Origin: Modestobacter italicus | GTDB lineage: Bacteria; Actinomycetota; Actinomycetes; Mycobacteriales; Geodermatophilaceae | Reading direction: 5' to 3' | Assembly: GCF_000306785.1 (NCBI RefSeq) | Contig: NC_017955.1 | Coordinates: 4,464,001-4,528,000 of the forward strand | DNA length: 64,000 nucleotides | Shown here: positions 30,290 to 40,664 of the stretch, one piece after another | Position numbering within the stretch: the stretch's first letter is position 1 | Layout: every line of letters starts with the position of its first letter | Translations under genes and position numbers: made by a program | Notes under the pieces: generated by a model | The model's input: only the letters and a program-made list of their open reading frames with translations | Told to the model about the DNA's origin: nothing | The model's database searches: none

Positions 30290-31224
30290 GACAGCCACCG
30301 CTGGGTGCGGCCCTGCACCCAGGCGTAGAAGGCCATGACCACGCCGATGAGCACGATCATCCCGAGCGCCAGCGCCTTGCCCAGGTTCTCCGAGCCGACG
30401 ACGACGTTGCTGGACAGTGCGTTGGCGATCTGCAGCGTCACCAGCGGCACGCTGCTGCCGACCAGGGCGCGGGCGGTGGCGTAGGCGGCGAAGGCCGAGG
30501 CGAACAGCAGCATCGTCGCCCCGATCACCGGCGGCGCCAGCACCGGTCCGCCGACGTACCGCCAGTACTGCCAGCCGCTGGCACCCAGGTTGTCCGAGGC
30601 CTCCCGCCACTGCGGCCGGAGCGCCTCCAGGGCCGGCACGATCGTGAGCACCATCAGCGGGACGAGGAAGTACAGGTAGACCAGGGCGAGCCCGGTCATC
30701 GAGTAGAGCGTGAACCCGCCCAGCCCGAGGCCCAGGGCGTCCTGCAGGAACGCGGTCAGCACGCCGGCGTTGCCGATCGTGGCGATGAACGCGAAGGCGA
30801 GCGGGATGCCGCCGAAGTTGGCGAGCACGCCGGAGGCGGTGAGCACCAGCCGGCGCAGCAGCCGCCCCCGCCGGGTGCGCAGCACCGCGACGGCCAGCGC
30901 CAGGCCGAGGACGGCACCCAGGACGGCGGTGACCAGCGAGAGCTCCAGGCTGCCGAGGTACGCCCGGCGGTAGGCGCCACCGGTGACCGCGACGACCGAG
31001 TCGGTGGACCAGGTCTCCTCGAAGGTGACCGGGTCGGTGCTGCGGAACGCCTCGACCGCCAGGACGCCGACCGGCAGCAGCAGGAACAGGCCGACGTAGC
31101 CGAAGAACGGCACGACGCCCAGCACGACCGGCCAGCGGCGGCGGCGGACCCGCGCCGGCTCGCCGGGTTCCGCGACGGCGCCGGGGAGGGCGCCGTCGCG
31201 GACCGGTGCGACGGTGGTGCTCAG
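30286..31224 (-). CDS. ABC importer permease 1 (possible CTG start)
   Basis: Membrane permease with six hydrophobic segments and the EAA loop REASDNLGASGWQYWRYVG. The only conventional start is GTG 31125, which would cut off the basic stretch RVRRRRW ahead of helix 1 and leave a 96-bp gap after the binding-protein gene. CTG 31224 overlaps that stop as CTGA and restores a 312-residue product with a normal N-terminus, so it is reported here; the shorter 279-residue form remains possible. Confidence 0.85.
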   Translation of the reverse strand: MSTTVAPVRDGALPGAVAEPGEPARVRRRRWPVVLGVVPFFGYVGLFLLLPVGVLAVEAFRSTDPVTFEETWSTDSVVAVTGGAYRRAYLGSLELSLVTAVLGAVLGLALAVAVLRTRRGRLLRRLVLTASGVLANFGGIPLAFAFIATIGNAGVLTAFLQDALGLGLGGFTLYSMTGLALVYLYFLVPLMVLTIVPALEALRPQWREASDNLGASGWQYWRYVGGPVLAPPVIGATMLLFASAFAAYATARALVGSSVPLVTLQIANALSSNVVVGSENLGKALALGMIVLIGVVMAFYAWVQGRTQRWLS

Positions 31225-32363
31225 CCCGAGATCTCCGCGTTCCAGCGGGTCGCCACGACCTGCTGGGCGGCGGCGAGCTGCTCGGCCGACGGGAAGTCGG
31301 CCGTGCCCTCGACCGCCGGGAGCGCGGACAGCGCGTCCGCGTCGGCGGTGCCGGCGTCCTGCATGGCGGGCAGCCGGACCGGCCGGGCGCCGCCCTTCAG
31401 CCAGATGTTCTGGCCCTCGTCGCTGTAGAGGAACTCCTGCCAGAGCCGGGCCGCGGCCGGGTGCGGCGCGTAGGCGCTGATCGCCTGGCTGTAGTACCCG
31501 CCGTAGAGGCCGTCGGTGGGCACGTTGACCTGCCAGTCGACGCCCTGGTCGGCCAGGTCGGCGGTGCCGGCGGCGTTGAGGTAGTCCCAGTCGAGCGCGA
31601 GCGGGGTCTCGCCGCTGGCCACCGTCGCCGGGGTCACCTGGACCGGGTTGAAGTTGCCGGAGGCCTTCAGCTCGGTGAAGAAGTCGACGCCCGGCCCGAT
31701 GTCGTCGAGGCCGCCGCCGTTGGACAGCGAGGCCGCCCAGACCGCGGCGAAGGCCGCGGCCGCCTGCGTCGGGTCACCGTTCAGGGCGACCTGCCCCTTG
31801 TACCGCGGGTCGAGCAGGTCCTGGAACGAGGTCGGGCAGGTCTGCACGACCGAGGCGTTGCAGCCGATGGAGATGTAGCCGCCGTAGTCGTTGACCCACG
31901 TCCCGTCGGCGTCCTTCTGCCCGTCGGGGATCTCGTCCCAGGTGGCGACCTTGTACGGCGCGACCAGGTCCTGCGCCGCCGCCTGCTGGGCGAAGGACGT
32001 GCCGACGTCGAGGACATCAGGCCCGCGGTCCTGCCCCCGCTGGCTGGTGACGGCGTCCAGCTCGTCCTGGCTGGAGCCGTCCGGGCTGGCGCTGTTGATC
32101 TCGATGTCGTACTTCTGGCTGAAGGTGTCGAGCATCTCGCCGTAGTTCGCCCAGTCCCGGGGCAGGGCGATGACGTTCAGCGTCCCCTCGGCCTGGGCGG
32201 CGGCGACGAGGTCGTCCAGGGAGCCGATGTCGGCCAGCGACGTGGCCCCGGCCGCGTCGGCACCCGAGCCGCCGTCGGACCCGCCGTCGTCGGAACCGCA
32301 GGCGGAGAGGGTGAGCCCGAGTGCGGTGACGGCCACCGCGACCCGGAGGGGGGTCCTGCGCAC
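31221..32363 (-). CDS. ABC importer substrate-binding lipoprotein
   Basis: Exported solute-binding protein of 380 residues. The signal peptide ends at a lipobox (LTLSAC, Cys about residue 22), followed by a Gly/Ser/Asp linker and a two-lobed binding domain of the PotD/FbpA superfamily (LNVIALPRDWANYGEMLDTF; WVNDYGGYISIGC). The ligand cannot be told: polyamine, iron, thiamine and phosphonate are all possible. GTG 32363 follows GAGGAG. It is the first gene of the operon. The 169-bp upstream gap holds an 8-bp palindrome GTGATCAC (32488 region) but no clear promoter. Confidence 0.88.
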   Translation of the reverse strand: MRRTPLRVAVAVTALGLTLSACGSDDGGSDGGSGADAAGATSLADIGSLDDLVAAAQAEGTLNVIALPRDWANYGEMLDTFSQKYDIEINSASPDGSSQDELDAVTSQRGQDRGPDVLDVGTSFAQQAAAQDLVAPYKVATWDEIPDGQKDADGTWVNDYGGYISIGCNASVVQTCPTSFQDLLDPRYKGQVALNGDPTQAAAAFAAVWAASLSNGGGLDDIGPGVDFFTELKASGNFNPVQVTPATVASGETPLALDWDYLNAAGTADLADQGVDWQVNVPTDGLYGGYYSQAISAYAPHPAAARLWQEFLYSDEGQNIWLKGGARPVRLPAMQDAGTADADALSALPAVEGTADFPSAEQLAAAQQVVATRWNAEISG

Positions 32364-32532
32364 AGAGATGCTCCTCGCGTCTGCGCCGCCCCCGGGTGCC
32401 CCGATGGCCCCTGCTCGGGCGGCCAGCGCAGCGAACCGCCCCCCGCGGACCTGGTGGCGTCGCTGAGGCGAACGGCGCGTGACGCCGCCGTGATCACTTG
32501 CCCGGTGGGCGCCAGGGGCCGCGCGGGACGCC

Positions 32533-33318
32533 TCAGCGGCCGGTGAAGGTCGCCTTCCCCGGGCCGCTCTCCAGGAACGAGCGCATGCCGGCCTTCTGGT
32601 CCTCGGTGTCGAACAGCGCGGCGAACAGCCGGCTCTCGAGCGCCAGCCCGGCGTCCAGGTCCCCGTCGAGGCCCTCGTCGATGGCCTGCTTGGCGGCGGC
32701 GAGCGCGAGCGGCGGCCCGGCGGCGAACTTGCGGGCCATCGCGACGGCGGTCGGGTAGACCTCCTCGTCCGGGACGACGGCGTCCGCGAGCCCCATGGCC
32801 AGGGCCTCCTCGGCGCCCACGTGCCGGCCGGTGAACACCAGGTCCTTGGCCTTGGCCGGGCCCACCAGGCGGGCCAGCCGCTGGGTGCCGCCGGCGCCGG
32901 GGATCACCCCGAGCAGGATCTCCGGCTGGCCGATCTTGGCGTTGGTGCCCAGCACCCGGAAGTCGGCGCACAGCGCCAGCTCGTACCCGCCGCCCAGGGC
33001 GTAGCCGGTGACGGCGGCGATGACCGGCTTGGGGATCCGGGCGACCGCGGTGAAGGAGGCGGTGAGCTCGCGCCCCCAGGCGACCATGGTCGATCCGTCG
33101 AGCTGCGACATCGCCTTGATGTCGGCGCCGGCGGCGAACACCCGCTCCCCGCCGTAGACGACGACGGCGCGCACGTCCGCCCGCTCAGCGGCCTCCATCG
33201 CCGCCCCCCGGACCTCCCAGTGCAGCTGCTCGTCGATGGCGTTCATCTTCGGGCGGTCGAGCCGGATGGTGCCGACGCCGTCCTCGACCTGCAGGGTCAC
33301 GAACTCGGGGTCTGCCAT
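32533..33318 (-). CDS. Enoyl-CoA hydratase/isomerase family protein
   Basis: Crotonase-fold enzyme of 261 residues. The oxyanion-hole segments are [10 protein letters not shown] and [15 protein letters not shown], and the second catalytic Glu is in [19 protein letters not shown], so both glutamates of a true hydratase are present. It probably hydrates enoyl-CoAs in beta-oxidation. ATG 33318 has a GGAGG site at optimal distance. It lies 47 bp downstream of the ABC ATPase on the same strand; there is no clear functional link between them. Confidence 0.93.
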   Translation of the reverse strand: MADPEFVTLQVEDGVGTIRLDRPKMNAIDEQLHWEVRGAAMEAAERADVRAVVVYGGERVFAAGADIKAMSQLDGSTMVAWGRELTASFTAVARIPKPVIAAVTGYALGGGYELALCADFRVLGTNAKIGQPEILLGVIPGAGGTQRLARLVGPAKAKDLVFTGRHVGAEEALAMGLADAVVPDEEVYPTAVAMARKFAAGPPLALAAAKQAIDEGLDGDLDAGLALESRLFAALFDTEDQKAGMRSFLESGPGKATFTGR

Positions 33319-33365
33319 GGGTGCCTCCGTGCTGCTGCGGTGGACGTCGGTGTCCTGCGGGGAGG

Positions 33366-34187
33366 TCAGCTTGCCCCGACCACCGGCTGGGTCGCGCGCC
33401 GGGCGGCGTACCGCCCGTCCTCGCGCTGGACCTCCAGCGGCACGCCGAACGCGTCGGACAGCAGCGGGGCGGTCAGCACGTCCTCCACCGGACCGGCCGC
33501 CACGACCTCGCCGCCGCGCAGCAGCAGCGCGTGCGTGTAGCCCGGCGGGATCTCCTCGACGTGGTGGGTGACCAGCACCTGGGCCGGCGCGTACGGGTCG
33601 CGGGCCAGGTCCGACAGCCGGGTGACCAGGTCCTCCCGGCCACCCAGGTCCAGGCCGGCGCCCGGCTCGTCGAGCAGCAGCAGCTCGGGGTCGGTCATCA
33701 GCGCCCGGGCGATCTGGGTGCGCTTGCGCTCGCCCTCCGACAGCGTGCCGAAGGGCCGGTGCGCCATCCGGGCCACGCCCCACTGCTGCATGAGCACCGC
33801 CGCCCGGGTCAGGTCGTGGACGTCGTAGCGCTCCCGCCACCGGCCGACAACGGCGTACCCGGCGCTGACCACGACGTCGCCCACCCGCTCGGCGGGGTCG
33901 ATCCGCTGGGCCAGCGCCGCGCTGGTCAGCCCGATCCGCGGGCGCAGCTCGAAGACGTCGACCGCGCCGAGCGTCTCGCCGAGGATGCCCACCGAGCCGC
34001 GGGTCGGGTGCATCTGCGCGGAGGCCAGCTGCAGCAGCGTCGTCTTGCCCGCCCCGTTGGGCCCCAGCAGGACCCACCGCTCGTCGGGCCGGACGGTCCA
34101 GTCGACCCCGCGCAGCAGGTGCGCCTCGCCTCGGACGACGTCCACGCCCCGGATCTCGACGACCGGCTCAGTCCACACGCCGCTCAT
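33366..34187 (-). CDS. Stand-alone ABC-type ATPase (ModF-like)
   Basis: A 273-residue single nucleotide-binding domain: Walker A LLGPNGAGKTTLLQ, signature LSEGERKRTQIARAL, Walker B LLLLDEPGAGLDLGG, switch His VTHHVEEI. The signature reads LSEGE rather than LSGGQ, as in the ModF/YlmA-type group. No permease adjoins it, so it may serve a distant transporter or another role. ATG 34187; a GTG three codons in is possible. It is divergent from glgX. Confidence 0.85.
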   Translation of the reverse strand: MSGVWTEPVVEIRGVDVVRGEAHLLRGVDWTVRPDERWVLLGPNGAGKTTLLQLASAQMHPTRGSVGILGETLGAVDVFELRPRIGLTSAALAQRIDPAERVGDVVVSAGYAVVGRWRERYDVHDLTRAAVLMQQWGVARMAHRPFGTLSEGERKRTQIARALMTDPELLLLDEPGAGLDLGGREDLVTRLSDLARDPYAPAQVLVTHHVEEIPPGYTHALLLRGGEVVAAGPVEDVLTAPLLSDAFGVPLEVQREDGRYAARRATQPVVGAS

Positions 34188-34259
34188 CCAACCAACCCGC
34201 CGCCGATCCCGGGCACCGGGCTGCGGCACGGCGCGCCGCCGGTCGGGCACGATGCCCCG

Positions 34260-36399
<2,140 letters not shown>

Positions 36400-36404
<5 letters not shown>

Positions 36405-36720
36405 CATGGCGACCCTGACGGGCCGCACCGCGGCCAGGAGCCGTACCCGGCTGCGTTGAGCCGCTGAGTCGTTCGATCGCGGGACCCTCCGGGCCCCACT
36501 CCTCACGATGACATGGCGACCCTGACGGGCCGCACCGCGGCCAGGAGCCGTACCCGACGGGGCTGAGCCGCTGAGTCGCTCGGTCGCGGGACCCTCCGGG
36601 CCCCACTCCTCACGATGACATGGCGACCCTGACGGGCCGCACCGCGGCCAGGAGCCGTACCCGACGGGGCTGAGCCGCTGAGTCGCTCGGTCGCGAGACC
36701 CTCCGGGCCCCACTCCTCAC
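36400..36720. repeat. Tandem repeat, 3 x 107 bp
   Basis: Three head-to-tail units of exactly 107 bp: 36400-36506, 36507-36613 and 36614-36720. Units 2 and 3 differ by one base; unit 1 differs from unit 2 at six. Each begins GATGACATGGCGACCCTGAC and carries internal palindromes (GGCCGCACCGCGGCC; GGGACCCTCCGGGCCCC). 107 is not a multiple of three and the frames rotate, so the minus-strand open frames here are unlikely genes. This fills most of the 398-bp gene-free stretch between glgX and the FHA gene; the rest is the terminator at 36755. Confidence 0.97.
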
Positions 36721-36754
36721 GATCCCCAGTGGTCGGCTCGCCCAGGACGGCGAA

Positions 36755-36784
36755 CGGCCCGTCCCCCAGCAGGAGGACGGGCCG
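36755..36784 (-). terminator. Hairpin after the FHA gene
   Basis: Perfect 10-bp stem CGGCCCGTCC (36755-36764) with GGACGGGCCG (36775-36784) and a 10-nt loop, 19 bp past the stop of the minus-strand FHA gene. Confidence 0.8.
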
Positions 36785-36802
36785 TGAGCGAACTGCTCTT
36801 GC

Positions 36803-37777
36803 CTACTCCGGGGTCTGCTCGAAGGTGATGACGGTCCAGCCGAGGAGCAGCCGGTCGCCGTCGGCGAGCGGGTGCGGGACGCCGGGCTCGAGCTGGGTCC
36901 ACTCGGTGGCCTCCGGGCCGGCGACGTGCGTGCCGTTGAGCGAGCCGAGGTCGGTGAGCGAGACCTCGCGACCGGCGCGCTGGATGGCGGCGTGAGCGGA
37001 GGAGAGCACGTTCTGGGTGTCGGCGATCGGCACCGGACGGGCGTTCCCGCTGGTCACCAGGTCGTGGCCGTCGGGACGGCGACCGAGCACCAGGTCCTCG
37101 TCGACGGTGACGACCATGCCGTCGTCGAAGCGCAGCACCGGCGCGGCCGGCGGCTCGGGCCGCCAGAAGGCGGTCTGCTCGCCACCGGTCGCCGGGGCCT
37201 GCGCCGGCGCGGCGCCGCGGGCGGAGCTGCCGAAGCCGGCGTCGGAGCCGGCGGTGAAGGACTCGCCGCTGGGCAGCGAGCTGACCGGCGGGGCGACCGC
37301 GGCCGAGGAGGCCGCGGCGGCGTGCTGGAGCAGCGCCCCGGAACCGGGCACCGTGCCCTCGACGAGGTCGAGCGCGACGCCCGGGGGCATCGCGGCGGCG
37401 GACTGGCCGGGGCCGACGTACAGCGTCTGGCCGAGGGAGAAGCCGGCGGCCAGCGTGCAGCCGTCGGCCGCCTGACCGGAGACCGGGACGCCGTCGACGG
37501 CCGGCTGGCCCTTGCCCGACCACAGCGCGACGCCCGAGGCGGACCCGCCCGTGGTGTCGGCGAGGACGAGGGCGAAGGAGGCAGGGCCGTCCGCCAGCCG
37601 GGACACCTGGCCGGCCACGGCAGCCAGCACCCGGTCGGCGCCGGGACCGGCGACCCCCAGGCAGGCGTGCAGCGCGGCCACCAGAGCCGGCGACCCGGGG
37701 GCGTCGACCCACAGCAGGCCACCACCACGGCGGGCGACGACAGAGTCTCCGGGAAGGACCTCACAGCGGTCGGGCAT
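36803..37777 (-). CDS. FHA-domain protein
   Basis: A 324-residue protein with a C-terminal forkhead-associated domain (about residues 230-320): LVLGRRPDG, SSAHAAIQ and LGSLNGTHV, which bind phosphothreonine. The N-terminal part (residues 1-170) looks like a globular domain of unknown family, and an Ala/Pro/Ser-rich linker (about 170-225) joins them. It is probably a docking target of a Ser/Thr protein kinase. ATG 37777 is preceded by TAGTCT at 7 nt, suggesting a leaderless mRNA; the extension to 37900 is then unnecessary. It sits between the glycogen genes; a direct link with them is conjecture. Confidence 0.85.
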   Translation of the reverse strand: MPDRCEVLPGDSVVARRGGGLLWVDAPGSPALVAALHACLGVAGPGADRVLAAVAGQVSRLADGPASFALVLADTTGGSASGVALWSGKGQPAVDGVPVSGQAADGCTLAAGFSLGQTLYVGPGQSAAAMPPGVALDLVEGTVPGSGALLQHAAAASSAAVAPPVSSLPSGESFTAGSDAGFGSSARGAAPAQAPATGGEQTAFWRPEPPAAPVLRFDDGMVVTVDEDLVLGRRPDGHDLVTSGNARPVPIADTQNVLSSAHAAIQRAGREVSLTDLGSLNGTHVAGPEATEWTQLEPGVPHPLADGDRLLLGWTVITFEQTPE

Positions 37778-37784
37778 GGCGACC

Positions 37785-37790
37785 AGACTA
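37785..37790 (-). promoter_or_regulatory. Putative -10 element of the FHA gene
   Basis: TAGTCT on the minus strand, 7 nt before ATG 37777; no Shine-Dalgarno is present. The rest of the gap to 37989 shows no convincing gene. Confidence 0.45.
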
Positions 37791-37989
37791 ATGATCCGTG
37801 ACGGGATCCGGTGGGTCGCTGGAACGAGGCACGCCGAGGTGACGACCCGTCCAGCCCGCCCAGCACCAGTCGTCACACCCGACGCAGCTCTTGTCACCAC
37901 GAGGCGAAGTCGTCCAGGTGCCGACAGTGACGGTAGGCCTCACGCGCCCCAGCCGCACCACCGGTGCGGACACACCGGCGTGGCGCGGG

Positions 37990-40539
37990 TCAGGCGTTCA
38001 CCACGACCCCCAGCTCGGCCGGCACCGCGGCGTGCTCGGAGTGCGGCAGCACCCGCACCGTGTAGCCGAAGGCGCCGGTCCGGGTCAGCGGCACCGTGGC
38101 GCTGAACCAGTGCCGGGACCCCTCGGTGGTCTCGTGCGCCATCGGCACGGTGGTCACCTGGTGCAGCCCGTCGGCGTCGTCCACCCGGCCGAACGCGGCC
38201 TCGACGAGGACGTCGTGCGGCGTCAGCCCCGGCAGCTCCACCTCGGCGCGCAGGTCGATGCCCCCGCCGATCTCCGGGGTCTCCCCCACGCCGGTCGCCT
38301 CCACGTGCGCGACCCGGACGCCGTGCCAGTTCTCCAGCACGTGGGACCGCCAGCTGGCCTCGCTGCGCGCCGCCTCGTACCCGCCGTCGGCCATCGCCCG
38401 CGCCGCCCCGGCGGCGGGCACGTACAGCTGCTCCACGTAGTCCCGCACCATCCTGGTGGCCTGCACCTTCGGCCCGGTCTCGCGGAGGGTGTCCCGGATC
38501 ATCTCCACCCACCGGGTCGGGACGCCGTCGGCGTCGACCTCGTAGAAGCGCGGCAGCACCTGCCGGTCCAGCAGCTCGTAGATGGCCTGCGCCTCGACCT
38601 CGTCGCGCCGGTCGTGGTCGGAGACGCCCTCGGCGGTCGGGATCGCCCAGCCGTTCTGGCCGTCGAACCACTCGTCCCACCACCCGTCCCGGATGGAGAG
38701 GTTCAGGCCGCCGTTGAGCGCGGACTTCATGCCCGAGGTGCCGCAGGCCTCCAGCGGCCGCAGCGGGTTGTTCAGCCAGACGTCGCAGCCCCAGTACAGG
38801 TAGCGGGCCATGCCGATGTCGTAGTTGGGCAGGAAGGCGATCCGGTGCCGGATCTCCGGGTCGTCGGCGAACTTGACCATCTGCTGGATCAGCTGCTTGC
38901 CGCCGTCGTCGGCGGGGTGGCTCTTGCCGGCGATGACGAGCTGGAGGGGCCGGTCGGTGTCCAGCAGCAGGGCCTTGAGCCGCGCCGGGTCCTTGAGCAT
39001 CAGCGTCAGCCGCTTGTAGGAGGGCACCCGCCGGGCGAAGCCGATGGTCAGCACGTCAGGGTCGAAGGCGGTCTCCGTCCAGCCGAGCTCGGCCTCCGCC
39101 GCCCCGCGGGACAGCGCGGTGGCGCGGACCCGCCGGCGCACCTCCTCGACCAGGCGGGCGCGCAGCAGCCGCCGGGTGCCCCACAGCACGCCTGCGTCGA
39201 TCCGGTCGACGCCGTCGAAGTGGACGTCGCCCTGGACGGTCGCCGGGTCGCCCTGGCTGGTGGACTGGGTGCCCAGCTCGAGCAGCTCGCGGGCGGTCCA
39301 GGTCGGGGCGTGCACGCCGTTGGTGATGGCGCTGATCGGCACGTCGTCGGCGTCGAAGCCCGGCCACAGCGCCCCGAACATGTCCCGGCTGACGTGGCCG
39401 TGCAGCTGGCTCACCCCGTTGGCCCGCTGCCCGAGCCGCAGGCCCATGTGCGCCATGTTGAACTTGCTCGGGTCCTCCTCGGCGCCCAGCGGCAGCAGCT
39501 GCTCGACCGGGACGCCGAAGCCGGCGAAGTACCGCTCGATCAGCGCCTTCGGGAAGCGGTCGATGCCGGCCGGCACCGGCGTGTGGGTGGTGAAGACCGT
39601 GCCGCCGCGCACCGCCTGCAGCGCCTCGCTGAAGGACAGCCCGTGGGACTCGGTCAGCTCGCGGATCCGCTCGACCCCCTGGAAGCCGGCGTGCCCCTCG
39701 TTGGCGTGGAACACCTCCGGTTGCGGGGTCCCGGTCAGCGAGCAGAACGCCCGGACGGCGCGGACGCCCCCGACGCCCAGCAGCATCTCCTGGCGCAGCC
39801 GGTGGTCCTCGCCCCCGCCGTACAGCCGGTCGGTGACGCCGCGCTCGGCCGGGGCGTTCTCCTCGATGTCGCTGTCGAGCAGCAGCAGCGACACCCGGCC
39901 GACCTGGGCCCGGTAGACGTGCGCGTGCAGCGTGCGCCCCTCCGGCAGCGGCACCGAGATGACCACGGCGGTGCGGTCGGGCTCCCGGAGCAGCTTCAGC
40001 GGCAGGCCGTGCGGGTCGAGCGCCGGGTAGTGCTCGAGCTGCCAGCCGTCGGGCGAGAGGCCCTGGGAGAAGTAGCCGGACCGGTAGAGCAGCCCGACGC
40101 CGATCAGCGGGACGCCGAGGTCGGAGGCGGCCTTGAGGTGGTCGCCGGCCAGGATGCCCAGGCCGCCGGAGTACTGCGGCAGCACCTCGGTGATGCCGAA
40201 CTCCGCGGAGAAGTAGGCGATCGAGGCCGGCGCCCCGTCGCCGAGCGACTGGTACCAGTGCGGGGCGTCGAGGTAGGTGCGCAGGTCCTCGGCGACGGCG
40301 TGCATGCGCCGGAGGAACTCCGGGTCCTCGGCCAGCGTGGCCAGCCGCTCCGCGGAGACCTCGCCCAGCACCTTGACCGGGTCGCCGCCGCAGCTCTCCC
40401 ACAGCTCGGGGTCCAGCGCCTCGAACAGGTCGCGGGTCTCCCAGTGCCAGGACCAGCGCAGGTTGGTGACCAGCTGGGACAGCGGCCGCAACGCCTCCGG
40501 GAGGGAGGCTCGGACGGTGAGTCTGCGGAGAGCTCGCAT
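37990..40539 (-). CDS. glgP: Alpha-glucan (glycogen) phosphorylase
   Basis: PLP-dependent enzyme releasing glucose 1-phosphate from alpha-1,4-glucans. The 849 residues match the actinobacterial short-form phosphorylases. An N-terminal DUF3417-like segment (LPEALRPLSQLVTNLRWSW) precedes AYFSAEFGITEVLPQYSGGLG. The PLP Lys lies in EACGTSGMKSALNG, and IGFARRVPSYKR binds phosphate. The C-terminal immunoglobulin-like part follows residue 740. ATG 40539 has TATGGT 6 nt upstream, suggesting leaderless transcription. It is divergent from glgE across 125 bp, so degradation and synthesis share one control region. Confidence 0.97.
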   Translation of the reverse strand: MRALRRLTVRASLPEALRPLSQLVTNLRWSWHWETRDLFEALDPELWESCGGDPVKVLGEVSAERLATLAEDPEFLRRMHAVAEDLRTYLDAPHWYQSLGDGAPASIAYFSAEFGITEVLPQYSGGLGILAGDHLKAASDLGVPLIGVGLLYRSGYFSQGLSPDGWQLEHYPALDPHGLPLKLLREPDRTAVVISVPLPEGRTLHAHVYRAQVGRVSLLLLDSDIEENAPAERGVTDRLYGGGEDHRLRQEMLLGVGGVRAVRAFCSLTGTPQPEVFHANEGHAGFQGVERIRELTESHGLSFSEALQAVRGGTVFTTHTPVPAGIDRFPKALIERYFAGFGVPVEQLLPLGAEEDPSKFNMAHMGLRLGQRANGVSQLHGHVSRDMFGALWPGFDADDVPISAITNGVHAPTWTARELLELGTQSTSQGDPATVQGDVHFDGVDRIDAGVLWGTRRLLRARLVEEVRRRVRATALSRGAAEAELGWTETAFDPDVLTIGFARRVPSYKRLTLMLKDPARLKALLLDTDRPLQLVIAGKSHPADDGGKQLIQQMVKFADDPEIRHRIAFLPNYDIGMARYLYWGCDVWLNNPLRPLEACGTSGMKSALNGGLNLSIRDGWWDEWFDGQNGWAIPTAEGVSDHDRRDEVEAQAIYELLDRQVLPRFYEVDADGVPTRWVEMIRDTLRETGPKVQATRMVRDYVEQLYVPAAGAARAMADGGYEAARSEASWRSHVLENWHGVRVAHVEATGVGETPEIGGGIDLRAEVELPGLTPHDVLVEAAFGRVDDADGLHQVTTVPMAHETTEGSRHWFSATVPLTRTGAFGYTVRVLPHSEHAAVPAELGVVVNA

Positions 40540-40545
40540 CGGCTG

Positions 40546-40551
40546 ACCATA
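40546..40551 (-). promoter_or_regulatory. Putative -10 element of glgP
   Basis: TATGGT on the minus strand, 6 nt before ATG 40539. Confidence 0.45.
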
Positions 40552-40651
40552 ATGGTGACGACCCTCACGTCCAGCGCCCCTCCCGGCGGTCGCGGTCCCC
40601 CTCCCCGGGGAGCGGGACCGCCGCCGACGTGTGAGCCGGGGGCCTTCTGGA

Positions 40652-40657
40652 TAGCGT
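40652..40657 (+). promoter_or_regulatory. Putative -10 element of the glgE operon
   Basis: TAGCGT, 7 nt before ATG 40665, no Shine-Dalgarno; leaderless start for glgE-treS-mak-glgB. It lies about 100 bp from the divergent glgP -10. Confidence 0.5.
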
Positions 40658-40664
40658 TGCCGCG

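Noticed and set aside
37788-37973. A 61-codon minus-strand frame upstream of the FHA gene, with a Cys/Trp-rich stretch (CVGCDDWCWAGW).
   Set aside because: It overlaps the likely FHA promoter, has no ribosome site and no recognised family. Worth rechecking only if conserved.
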